In this document: piece after piece, positions 35,528-43,746 of the stretch
Layout: each line of letters starts with the position of its first letter
How positions within the stretch are numbered: the stretch's first letter is position 1
Source of the DNA: an uncultured Polaribacter sp.
GTDB lineage: Bacteria; Bacteroidota; Bacteroidia; Flavobacteriales; Flavobacteriaceae
NCBI RefSeq assembly: GCF_947497695.1
Contig: NZ_CANMHM010000001.1
Location: forward strand, 62,001 to 126,000
Length of the DNA: 64,000 bases
Direction of reading: 5' to 3'
Notes under the pieces: model-generated
What the model was told of the DNA's origin: nothing
What the model saw: the letters and a program-made list of their open reading frames with translations, nothing else
The model's database searches: none
Program-made: the position numbers and the translations under genes

Positions 35528-37045
35528 ATGAAAACATTTAAATACATACTCTTACTATTGATAAGTATATCAATAGTTGGATGTTCAGACTTAGAAGAAG
35601 AACCAGTAGGTTTATTGTCTCCTGAAACCTATTTTACAGATAAAGCATCTGTACAGATTGCTGTTAATGGAGTTTACACATTTGTTCATGACAGATTTTT
35701 TCTTGCAAGAGAGGCAGGAATGGCTTTAATGCTAAGAAGCGATATGGTTGGTATTTCTGATCAAGGAACAAGACAAGAGAGGATAGACCATGATAATTTC
35801 ACTGATTTAGCAGATAATGGAAATACTAGAGTTGCTTGGCCAGCCATGTGGGAGATTGTTTCTTCTGCTAACTTAGCTATTTCTGGAGCTCAATTTGTAG
35901 AACTATCAGATGCTGAGATAAACCCTCTTGTAGCTGAAGCTTATTTTTTAAGAGCTTTTGCATATTACCACATTGTAAGGCAATTTGGATCGGTACCATA
36001 TATTACAGAACCTGTTACAGACGTAGATGCAGCTAGTAATATTTCAAAAACTTCTGTAGATGATATTTATGCGGGTATTATTGCCGATTTAAAATTTGCT
36101 AAAACATGGTTGCCAGCCACTCAAGCATCTAGAAGTTTAGCATCTAAAGCTGCTGCAAGTGCATATTTATCTTCGGTTTATTTAACTAGAGGGCTTTGGA
36201 AAGATGCTTTTGATGAAGCTAAAGATATTATAGATAAGAAGGGTACTTATAATTTAGATTTAGAGCCTAACTATCAAAATCTATGGAACTATGCCACAAT
36301 TAATAATTCTAAAGAACCTATTTTTAATTTAGATTATATTGGAAATGTCGGTATAGGTAATCCTAATACAGATTATATCGGCCCATTATCAGGTATTAGA
36401 GGGAACTCAGCTTATGCTCATGGGACAGGTTGGGCTGTAATGGCACCAGAAATTGAAGTTTATAATAGATGGAATGGTAGAGATTATAGAAAAGCAGTAA
36501 GTTTAGATACTACAATGGTTGATAATGGTGTAGTAAAGGATTTTACACAATTTAATAGTGTTGATGGAAGAAATCAGAACACTCCTTTTATTGCTAAATA
36601 CAACAGAATGATAGGTGATGATTTTGGAGGAAGTGGTAGAGCTTCAGAACAAAACTATTTGCTAATGCGTTATGCAGAAGTATTATTAATCGCTGCAGAA
36701 GCTGCTGTAGAAATTGGAGATGATGCATCAGCAGTTAAATATATTAATGAAGTACGTGCTCGTGCTAGAAATGCTGCTGGAGTTGGTGATACTAATTACC
36801 CTCCAAGTGCTGAACCAGCAGATCATTCAGGTTCAGTTACTGTTAATGATGTCTTAGAAGAACGTAGACTTGAATTATCATTTGAAATGAAAAGATGGTA
36901 TGATATTGTAAGAAGAGATTTAGGACCAACAGTTTTTAGTAGTACTGGTTTAGAGGGAGCAAAAGCACAATTTAATCCAGCTGACGATTACTTAATTGCA
37001 ATTCCTGCAGATGAGGTTTTAAGAAACCCTAATTTAGGAAATTAA
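35528..37045 (+). CDS. susD: SusD-like surface glycan-binding lipoprotein
   Basis: 505 residues. Lipoprotein signal MKTFKYILLLLISISIVGC, then the N-terminal SusD helices (EEEPVGLLSPETYFTDKASV) and TPR-like helices, and the RagB/SusD C-terminal domain with NYLLMRYAEVLLIAAEAAVE, NEVRARARNA and LEERRLELSFEMKRWYDIVR. It sits as the lid on the SusC barrel and captures oligosaccharides, here probably alginate oligomers. Confidence 0.95.
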   Translation: MKTFKYILLLLISISIVGCSDLEEEPVGLLSPETYFTDKASVQIAVNGVYTFVHDRFFLAREAGMALMLRSDMVGISDQGTRQERIDHDNFTDLADNGNTRVAWPAMWEIVSSANLAISGAQFVELSDAEINPLVAEAYFLRAFAYYHIVRQFGSVPYITEPVTDVDAASNISKTSVDDIYAGIIADLKFAKTWLPATQASRSLASKAAASAYLSSVYLTRGLWKDAFDEAKDIIDKKGTYNLDLEPNYQNLWNYATINNSKEPIFNLDYIGNVGIGNPNTDYIGPLSGIRGNSAYAHGTGWAVMAPEIEVYNRWNGRDYRKAVSLDTTMVDNGVVKDFTQFNSVDGRNQNTPFIAKYNRMIGDDFGGSGRASEQNYLLMRYAEVLLIAAEAAVEIGDDASAVKYINEVRARARNAAGVGDTNYPPSAEPADHSGSVTVNDVLEERRLELSFEMKRWYDIVRRDLGPTVFSSTGLEGAKAQFNPADDYLIAIPADEVLRNPNLGN

Positions 37046-37084
37046 AATAATCTTAAAAGAATAGTTATTTGAATTAGTTTTTAT

Positions 37085-37134
37085 TAGGATTTTATTCAAC
37101 TTATTATTTAAGGTGAGTAAAATCCTATTTTTTT
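37085..37134 (+). terminator. Terminator after susD
   Basis: TAGGATTTTA (37085-37094) pairs perfectly with TAAAATCCTA (37118-37127), followed by seven Ts. The loop is long at 23 bases. Part of the transcripts must pass it if SDR copy 2 relies on the susC promoter. Confidence 0.75.
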
Positions 37135-37174
37135 AAATTTAATTCAATTAAAATAATACTTAATAAATTATAAA

Positions 37175-37939
37175 ATGAGTAAAACAGAAGGAAAAGTAGC
37201 TGTAATTACGGGAGCTACAGGAGGAATTGGATTTGCAGTAGCAAAAAGGTTAGGACAAGATGGATATACTGTTGTTTTAAATGGTATTGATCATGAAGCA
37301 GGGGCAACAAAAGTTAAGGAATTAGCTACTGAAGGTATTACTTCAGAGTATTATGGTTTTGATGTAACTAAAGATGAAGAAGTAACAGCAAACATCAATA
37401 AAATCGGGGAAAAATATGGTAAAATTGATGTGCTTGTAAATAACGCAGGTGGATTAGGTGGTAGATCTCGTTTTGAGGAAATGACGACTGAATTCTATAG
37501 ATTTGTAATGGCCTTAAACCTTGATTCAACATTTTTTGCTTCAAGAGCTGCAATTCCTTTTTTAAAGAAAAGTGATAATGCTTCAATAATTAACTATACA
37601 TCTAACGCAGGTTGGAATGCAGGTGGACCAGGAGCAGGAATTTATGGTACTTCTAAAGCAGGAGTTCATGCAATTACAAGAGCACTCGCTAAAGATTTGG
37701 CTGAATATGGTATTAGAGTAAATGCAGTATCTCCTGGTACTATTGATACTCCTTTTCATGCGCAAATTAAATCAACCAAGCCAGAAGTTTTTGCATCTTG
37801 GGCAAATAGCATTATGTTAGGTAGATTGGGTAAACCAGAAGATGTAGCAGGTGTAGTTGCTTTTTTAACAAGTAAAGATGCAGCATTTATAACAGCAGAA
37901 ACGATTCAAGTTGGTGGTGGACAAGCATTAGGTATCTAA
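37175..37939 (+). CDS. SDR-family reductase, probable DEH reductase, copy 2
   Basis: 254 residues, collinear with copy 1 at 31188 and with the same TGATGGIG, NNAGG and YGTSK motifs. Amino acid changes lie mainly in the first 140 residues (for example DHEAGATKVKELATEGI against NDEAGAEKLAELTATGI). No double operator precedes it; it follows the susD terminator by 40 bp, so it depends on read-through or an unseen promoter. The duplicate may differ in cofactor (NADH or NADPH), as known for paired DEH reductases in other alginate users, but that is inference. Confidence 0.87.
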   Translation: MSKTEGKVAVITGATGGIGFAVAKRLGQDGYTVVLNGIDHEAGATKVKELATEGITSEYYGFDVTKDEEVTANINKIGEKYGKIDVLVNNAGGLGGRSRFEEMTTEFYRFVMALNLDSTFFASRAAIPFLKKSDNASIINYTSNAGWNAGGPGAGIYGTSKAGVHAITRALAKDLAEYGIRVNAVSPGTIDTPFHAQIKSTKPEVFASWANSIMLGRLGKPEDVAGVVAFLTSKDAAFITAETIQVGGGQALGI

Positions 37940-37964
37940 TTTAAAATATCTCTAAATTTTTAAA

Positions 37965-38006
37965 AATCCTCTTTGTAATGAAAATTATAAAGAGGATTTT
38001 TTTTTT
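37965..38006 (+). terminator. Terminator at the end of the alginate locus
   Basis: AATCCTCTTT and AAAGAGGATT form a perfect 10-bp stem followed by a T run. Confidence 0.88.
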
Positions 38007-38166
38007 AAACACCTCCCATAAAATATAAAATTATACCTTTTTAGACTCACAAATATTTATGCAAAATTTCTAAATCCCACAACTTTTGGTATTGACCCTT
38101 TTTTGACTTGAACCTCAATTAAACCCATAAAAAAAAGCCTTATCAATGAAGATAAGACTTTTTTTG

Positions 38167-38240
38167 CTCCCTCTCTAGGACTCGAACCTAGGACCCTCTG
38201 ATTAACAGTCAGATGCTCTAACCAACTGAGCTAAGAAGGA
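38167..38240 (-). tRNA. tRNA-Asn (GTT)
   Basis: On the minus strand a 74-base cloverleaf is complete: acceptor TCCTTCT / AGAGGGA (with one G-T pair), D stem GCTC / GAGC, anticodon stem around loop CTGTTAA with anticodon GTT, T loop GGTTCGAGTCC and discriminator G. The CCA end is not encoded. Confidence 0.96.
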
Positions 38241-38380
38241 GTTTGCTTCACTTAAATTGTGATTAGCGAGTGCAAATATATATCTTTTTATAGTTCTAGC
38301 AAATATTTTTAAAAAAAAAATAAAAAAATATTTATCCTCTTTTTATTGCTAAAAAAAAAGAGGTTTAAACACAAATATTG

Positions 38381-38388
38381 TATTTTTG
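38381..38388 (+). promoter_or_regulatory. -7 box TATTTTTG of sucA
   Basis: Exact match to TAnnTTTG, 39 bp before the chosen sucA ATG. It lies within the longer TTG-started frame, which supports the shorter start. Confidence 0.5.
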
Positions 38389-38427
38389 TGCGGTTTAATA
38401 GCTTATAACAAAAGCAGACACTATAAT

Positions 38428-41166
38428 ATGGATAAATTTTCGTTTCTAAACGCAGCACATACAGGCTTTATAGCTGATTTATATGATAAATATTTAGTCA
38501 ACCCAGATACCGTTGAACCTAGCTGGAGAAGCTTTTTTCAAGGATATGATTTGGCAAATGAAAATTATTCTTTAAAAGAGGAAGATGAAGTTTCGTCAGA
38601 AATACCTCAAGAAGTTCGAAAAGAGTTTTTTGTTGTAGATTTAATTAATGGATATAGAACTCGTGGGCATTTGTTTACAAAAACAAATCCTGTTAGAGAT
38701 AGAAGACAATACCAACCAACTTTAGATATTGAAAACTTTGGTCTATCAGAAAGTGATTTAGAAAAAGAATTTTCTGCCGGAGAAGTTTTGGGTTTAGGAA
38801 AAGCAACGTTATCTAAAATTATAGAAAACCTAAAACGTATTTATTGCGATTCTATTGGTGTAGAATACATGTATATGCGTAATCCAGAAAAATTAAAATG
38901 GTGGCATGAACGTCTTAATAAAAACGACAATCATCCTAACTACACCAATGAGGCTAAAAAGTATATTTTAGGCAAACTAAACCAAGCAGTAACGTTTGAA
39001 AGTTTTTTACAGACAAAATATGTAGGTCAAAAACGTTTTTCTTTAGAAGGTGGAGAAGCATTAATACCAGGAATTGCAGTAATATTAAGAGATGCTGCAG
39101 AAAAATTTGGTGTAAAAGAATGTGTTTTAGGAATGGCTCACAGAGGTAGGCTAAATACGTTGGTAAATATCTTTAAAAAACCAGTTAGAGATTTATTTAG
39201 TGAATTTGAAGGCAAGGATTTTGAAGATGAAGATATTGATGGTGATGTAAAGTACCATTTAGGTTTAACATTAAGTAAAACCTTTAGAGATGGTAACGAA
39301 ATTAAAATGAATTTAGTTCCTAATCCTTCTCACTTAGAAACTGTAGCAGCAGTTGCAGAGGGAATTACAAGAGCTAAAATAGATAGAAAATACAATGGTG
39401 ATTCTAGTAAAATATTACCAATCATAATTCATGGTGATGCAGCAATTGCTGGTCAAGGTATTGCTTATGAGGTAACTCAAATGGCAAAATTAAATGGTTA
39501 TAAAACAGGTGGTACAATTCATATTGTTGTAAATAATCAAATTGGTTTTACTACCAATTATTTAGACGCTCGTTCTAGTACTTATTGTACAGATGTTGCA
39601 AAAGTAACTTTATCACCAGTATTGCATGTAAATGCAGATGACACAGAAGCTGTTTGTCATGCTATGGAAATTGCGTTAGAGTTTAGAATGAAGTTTGAGC
39701 AAGATATTTTTATTGACTTATTAGGATACAGAAAATATGGGCATAATGAAGGTGATGAACCTCGTTTTACCCAACCAAAATTATACAAGGCCATCTCAAA
39801 GCATAAAAATCCAAAAGATATTTATGCAGCACAATTACTTTCAGAAGGATCAATAGACAACTCTTATTTAAAAGAAATTACTACCGAGTTTAAACAAATG
39901 CTTGAAAGAGAATTTGATGAAGCTAAAAAAGTAGAAAAATCTATTGTTAGAGAATTTATGCAATCTACTTGGGAAGGATTTGAGCGTCAAGATCTTGAGG
40001 CAATGTTACTTGCTGATGACACAAAATACAACGAAGTAAAATTAAAAGAGATTGCAAAAGTAATTTCTACAGTGCCAGAAGGTGCAAATTTTGTTAGAAA
40101 AGCAGAACGTATTTTAGCAGGAAGAGCAAAAATGACGTTTGAAACAAATAGTTTAGATTGGGGAATGGCAGAAACTCTTGCCTATGGAAGTTTGATGGAG
40201 GAAGGATATAATGTTCGAATTTCTGGACAAGATGTAGAAAGAGGTACTTTTTCTCACAGACATGCTATTTTACGTGATGAAGTTTCAGAAGAAAGAATAA
40301 ACTTATTAAATACTAACCCTAATAACAAAGGACAAATGACGATTTACAACTCGTTATTGTCTGAATATGGTGTGCTTGGTTTTGATTATGGTTATGCCAT
40401 GGCAAACCCAAATACATTGACTATTTGGGAAGCTCAATTTGGAGATTTCTCTAACGGGGCACAAATAATGTTTGATCAGTATATTTCTGCTGCAGAAGAT
40501 AAATGGAAATTGCAAAACGGAATAGTAGTACTACTTCCTCATGGTTATGAGGGTCAAGGTTCTGAGCATTCATCTGCCAGAATAGAACGTTATTTACAAT
40601 TGTGTGCTATTGATAATATGACAGTTGCCAATTGTACTACACCTGCAAATTTCTATCATTTATTACGTAGACACATGAAACGTAATTATAGAAAGCCTTT
40701 AATTGTGTTTACACCTAAAAGTTTATTACGTCATACAAAAGCGGTAAATACAATTCAAGATTTAGCTACAGGAGGATTTCAAGAAATAATTGATGATACT
40801 TTAAACCCAAAGAACGTTACAAAACTAGTTTTTTGTATGGGTAAATTTTATTATGACTTATTAGAAGAAAGAGAACTTTTAGAAAGAGAAGACATTGCAT
40901 TGGTTAGAATTGAACAACTATTCCCTTTGCATTTAGAAAAAATTCAAAAAGTTATTGATAGATACCCTAATGTAAAAGAATATATATGGGCACAAGAAGA
41001 ACCAAGAAATATGGGAGCTTGGAGCTTTATGTTAGAACGTTTAGATTTAGTAAAACTAAATGTTCGTTCTAGAAAATATTATGCTGTACCTGCAGCTGGT
41101 TCTAGCACACGATTTAAAAAACGTCATAGAGGTGTTATAGATAGTGTTTTTAATGATAATGAGTAA
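38428..41166 (+). CDS. sucA: 2-oxoglutarate dehydrogenase E1 component
   Basis: 912 residues from ATG 38428; MDKFSFLNAAHTGFIADLYD is the usual N terminus, and the longer frame begins at a TTG inside the promoter. Thiamine diphosphate-binding landmarks include VLGMAHRGRLN, IHGDAAIAGQGIAYE and NNQIGFTT; the C-terminal domain has SGQDVERGTFSHRHAI and LLPHGYEGQGSEHSS. It decarboxylates 2-oxoglutarate and passes the succinyl group to SucB in the TCA cycle. The dispersed element copy 2 sits between it and sucB. Confidence 0.97.
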   Translation: MDKFSFLNAAHTGFIADLYDKYLVNPDTVEPSWRSFFQGYDLANENYSLKEEDEVSSEIPQEVRKEFFVVDLINGYRTRGHLFTKTNPVRDRRQYQPTLDIENFGLSESDLEKEFSAGEVLGLGKATLSKIIENLKRIYCDSIGVEYMYMRNPEKLKWWHERLNKNDNHPNYTNEAKKYILGKLNQAVTFESFLQTKYVGQKRFSLEGGEALIPGIAVILRDAAEKFGVKECVLGMAHRGRLNTLVNIFKKPVRDLFSEFEGKDFEDEDIDGDVKYHLGLTLSKTFRDGNEIKMNLVPNPSHLETVAAVAEGITRAKIDRKYNGDSSKILPIIIHGDAAIAGQGIAYEVTQMAKLNGYKTGGTIHIVVNNQIGFTTNYLDARSSTYCTDVAKVTLSPVLHVNADDTEAVCHAMEIALEFRMKFEQDIFIDLLGYRKYGHNEGDEPRFTQPKLYKAISKHKNPKDIYAAQLLSEGSIDNSYLKEITTEFKQMLEREFDEAKKVEKSIVREFMQSTWEGFERQDLEAMLLADDTKYNEVKLKEIAKVISTVPEGANFVRKAERILAGRAKMTFETNSLDWGMAETLAYGSLMEEGYNVRISGQDVERGTFSHRHAILRDEVSEERINLLNTNPNNKGQMTIYNSLLSEYGVLGFDYGYAMANPNTLTIWEAQFGDFSNGAQIMFDQYISAAEDKWKLQNGIVVLLPHGYEGQGSEHSSARIERYLQLCAIDNMTVANCTTPANFYHLLRRHMKRNYRKPLIVFTPKSLLRHTKAVNTIQDLATGGFQEIIDDTLNPKNVTKLVFCMGKFYYDLLEERELLEREDIALVRIEQLFPLHLEKIQKVIDRYPNVKEYIWAQEEPRNMGAWSFMLERLDLVKLNVRSRKYYAVPAAGSSTRFKKRHRGVIDSVFNDNE

Positions 41167-41169
41167 GTT

Positions 41170-41248
41170 GCGTTAAGGATTGAAACGGCATCCTTTTTTT
41201 GACTGGTAAGGAAAAAAAAGATATAGTGGAAAGCCTGTTAAAACGCCC
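41170..41248 (+). repeat. Structured dispersed element, copy 2, between sucA and sucB
   Basis: Starts 3 bp after the sucA stop. GCGTT (41170-41174) pairs with AACGC (41242-41246). AAGGATTGAAACGGCA and TATAGTGGAAAGCCTG are identical to copy 1; the first internal hairpin is a different sequence (CTTTTTTT with AAAAAAAAG) and the second is almost absent, so the stems vary while the conserved strings do not. Confidence 0.7.
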
Positions 41249-41329
41249 AAAAAATAAATAAAATACCTGCAAGAGTTTAAAAACCCTTTAGGATAAAAAG
41301 AATTTTAGATTTAAATAAATTAGAAAACC

Positions 41330-42541
41330 ATGAGTGTTTTAGAAATGAGAGTTCCTTCTCCAGGAGAATCAATTACAGAAGTAGAAATTGCAACTTGGTT
41401 AGTTGAAGATGGAGATTATGTAGAAAAAGATCAGCCAATTGCAGAAGTAGATTCTGACAAAGCAACCTTAGAATTACCTGCTGAAGAAAGCGGAATTATT
41501 ACTTTAAAAGCAGAAGAAGGTGATGCTGTAGAAGTTGGGGCAGTTGTTTGTTTAATAGACACAAGTGCTGCAAAACCAGAGGGCGATGCTCCAGTAAAAA
41601 CGGAAGCTCAAAAAGAAGAAAAGAAAGTAGAAGTTACTGCTGCACCAAAAGCAGAAACATACGCAACAGGAACTGCTTCTCCTGCAGCTAAAAAAGTGTT
41701 GGCAGAAAAAGGAATTGCTGCAAACCAAGTAAAAGGAACAGGTAAAGATGGCAGAATAACCAAAGAGGATGCTGTAAAAGCGGTACCTTCTATGGGAACA
41801 CAACCAGCAAATGGTTCTAGAGGGACAGAGCGTAAAAAAATGTCGATGTTGCGTAGAAAAGTGGCAGAGCGTTTAGTAGCTGTAAAAAGCGAAACGGCAA
41901 TGTTAACTACTTTTAACGAAGTAAATATGCAACCAATTTTCGATTTACGTTCTCAGTTTAAAGAAGATTTTAAATCAAAACATGGAGTTGGTTTAGGTTT
42001 TATGTCTTTCTTTACTTTAGCGGTTGTAAGAGCTTTAAAATTATACCCTGATGTAAATTCTATGATTGATGGAGATTTCCAAATCAAAAATGATTTTCAG
42101 GATATTTCTATCGCAGTTTCTGGTCCTAAAGGATTAATGGTACCTGTAATTAGAAATGCAGAAAACTTATCTTTTAGAGGTGTTGAATCTGAAGTAAAAC
42201 GTTTGGCAATTAGAGCTAGAGATGGTCAAATAACAATTGATGAAATGACAGGTGGTACCTTTACTATTACAAATGGTGGTGTATTTGGATCTATGTTGTC
42301 TACCCCTATTTTAAATCCTCCACAAAGTGGAATTTTAGGAATGCATAACATTGTAAACAGACCAATGGCAGTTAATGGCGAAGTTGTAATTCAGCCAATT
42401 ATGTATGTGGCTCTTTCTTACGATCACAGAATTGTTGATGGTAGAGAATCTGTTGGTTTCTTAGTGGCTGTTAAAGAAGCTTTAGAAAACCCAGTAGAAT
42501 TGTTGATGGATAACAACCCTATAAAAGCATTGGAAATGTAA
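41330..42541 (+). CDS. sucB: Dihydrolipoyllysine-residue succinyltransferase (2-oxoglutarate dehydrogenase E2)
   Basis: 403 residues. N-terminal lipoyl domain with Lys44 in [11 protein letters not shown], an Ala/Lys/Glu-rich linker, peripheral-subunit-binding domain ([20 protein letters not shown]), then the acyltransferase core with the catalytic [10 protein letters not shown]. It transfers succinyl from SucA to CoA. It follows sucA by 163 bp and ends at a strong terminator. Confidence 0.97.
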   Translation: MSVLEMRVPSPGESITEVEIATWLVEDGDYVEKDQPIAEVDSDKATLELPAEESGIITLKAEEGDAVEVGAVVCLIDTSAAKPEGDAPVKTEAQKEEKKVEVTAAPKAETYATGTASPAAKKVLAEKGIAANQVKGTGKDGRITKEDAVKAVPSMGTQPANGSRGTERKKMSMLRRKVAERLVAVKSETAMLTTFNEVNMQPIFDLRSQFKEDFKSKHGVGLGFMSFFTLAVVRALKLYPDVNSMIDGDFQIKNDFQDISIAVSGPKGLMVPVIRNAENLSFRGVESEVKRLAIRARDGQITIDEMTGGTFTITNGGVFGSMLSTPILNPPQSGILGMHNIVNRPMAVNGEVVIQPIMYVALSYDHRIVDGRESVGFLVAVKEALENPVELLMDNNPIKALEM

Positions 42542-42562
42542 AAAATATTTACATAATAATAT

Positions 42563-42602
42563 AAAAGTCGTCTAAAATTCTGTTTTAGGCGACTTTTTTT
42601 TT
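42563..42602 (+). terminator. Terminator of sucAB
   Basis: AAAGTCGTCTAAAA pairs with TTTTAGGCGACTTT (one G-T pair), followed by a run of nine Ts including those of the stem. Confidence 0.88.
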
Positions 42603-42814
42603 GATATTTTTCTATTAATTTACACACCTATTTTTAGCTTGTTAAGCGAATTTAGTACTCTAGTTTTCTAATAAATTATAAAAATACATTTGGCGAACTT
42701 GTTTTTTAAATTTAAAGAGCAACAATAAAATATTTGTTGTAAATTTATATACTACTTTTAGTCTTTTTTAAATTAGCAACGTGTTCTTTTATATTATACA
42801 ATAAACTTATATTT

Positions 42815-43621
42815 ATGAAAAAATTAATCCTTTTATTTTTACTTTTAACCAGCATTACAACCTTTAGCCAAGAGCCTAAGCGTGAAAATATTCGCGGAAA
42901 AATTATTGTTGAAGGAAGTGACCTTGAAGGCATTACTATCTACAACCCATCTTCTAAAACAGGAACCATAACAAATGAAAAAGGTGAATTTGAAATTCTT
43001 GGAGCATTAAATGATTCTATTCAAGTTAGAGCTTTAGAATACAAAGCCTTTGATTTTGTAGTTAATAAAGATATTTTAGAAACAAAAAAAATGAGTGTTT
43101 TTTTAATTGAAGAAATTAACAAACTAGATGAAATTGTAATTTCTTCTAAAAAAATTACAGGAAATCTTAGCACAGATATAGATATTTCAAACAAATTTTT
43201 ACCCAAAGGCAATACTCTTTATTTTGGTATAAAAAACGAAGCTCCTTTAAAAGCCTCTGAAAAGAATAATTTTAATGTTGGTGATCAAAATTTCCCAAAC
43301 CAAACATTGGTAGATGGACTAAATATTATAAACGTGGTAGATCAATTATTAATACCACTTTTTAGATCTGAAGCACAAGACAAAAAAGAAATTACTATTC
43401 CAGAAGTTCCTGCTAAATCTATTAAATACTATCTTGGTTCAAAATTTTTAACAGAAAACTTTAGTATTCCAGAGCACTTAGTAGAAGAATTTATTAGATA
43501 TGTTGAAGATGATACTTTTGATTTTGGCTTATTAAACTATGGTCACGAAATAGAATTTCTTGAAATTCTAACTAAAAAGAGTAATCTATTTTTAGCATCT
43601 AAAAAGAAAAAAGAAGAATAG
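42815..43621 (+). CDS. Secreted protein with carboxypeptidase-like regulatory domain, function unknown
   Basis: 268 residues. Signal peptide (ends TTFSQ), then a CarboxypepD_reg-like beta domain (about 25-105: IRGKIIVEGSDLEGITIYNP, GTITNEKGEFEILG, LDEIVISSKK), which also begins TonB-linked receptors. The rest has no barrel or enzyme motif that I recognise. Proteins of this layout are common single genes in flavobacteria. It stands alone. Confidence 0.75.
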   Translation: MKKLILLFLLLTSITTFSQEPKRENIRGKIIVEGSDLEGITIYNPSSKTGTITNEKGEFEILGALNDSIQVRALEYKAFDFVVNKDILETKKMSVFLIEEINKLDEIVISSKKITGNLSTDIDISNKFLPKGNTLYFGIKNEAPLKASEKNNFNVGDQNFPNQTLVDGLNIINVVDQLLIPLFRSEAQDKKEITIPEVPAKSIKYYLGSKFLTENFSIPEHLVEEFIRYVEDDTFDFGLLNYGHEIEFLEILTKKSNLFLASKKKKEE

Positions 43622-43746
43622 AAATTATTCTTCAAAACACTTACAATGAAGAGACTCTCTTTTAAATGTTTTATTAGAAAAAGGAATCAAATAAAATTGT
43701 GTAGCATCTATAACACAATAAATTACCCTGCATAAAAAATGCTACA

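Noticed and set aside
22424..37939. A new mobile element carrying the alginate locus
   Set aside because: No integrase, transposase, flanking direct repeats or tRNA attachment repeat was seen; the nearby tRNA-Asn has no duplicated 3' end in the window.
38386..38427. N-terminal extension of SucA from TTG 38386
   Set aside because: It overlaps the -7 box and lies outside the usual SucA N terminus, which begins MDKFSFL.
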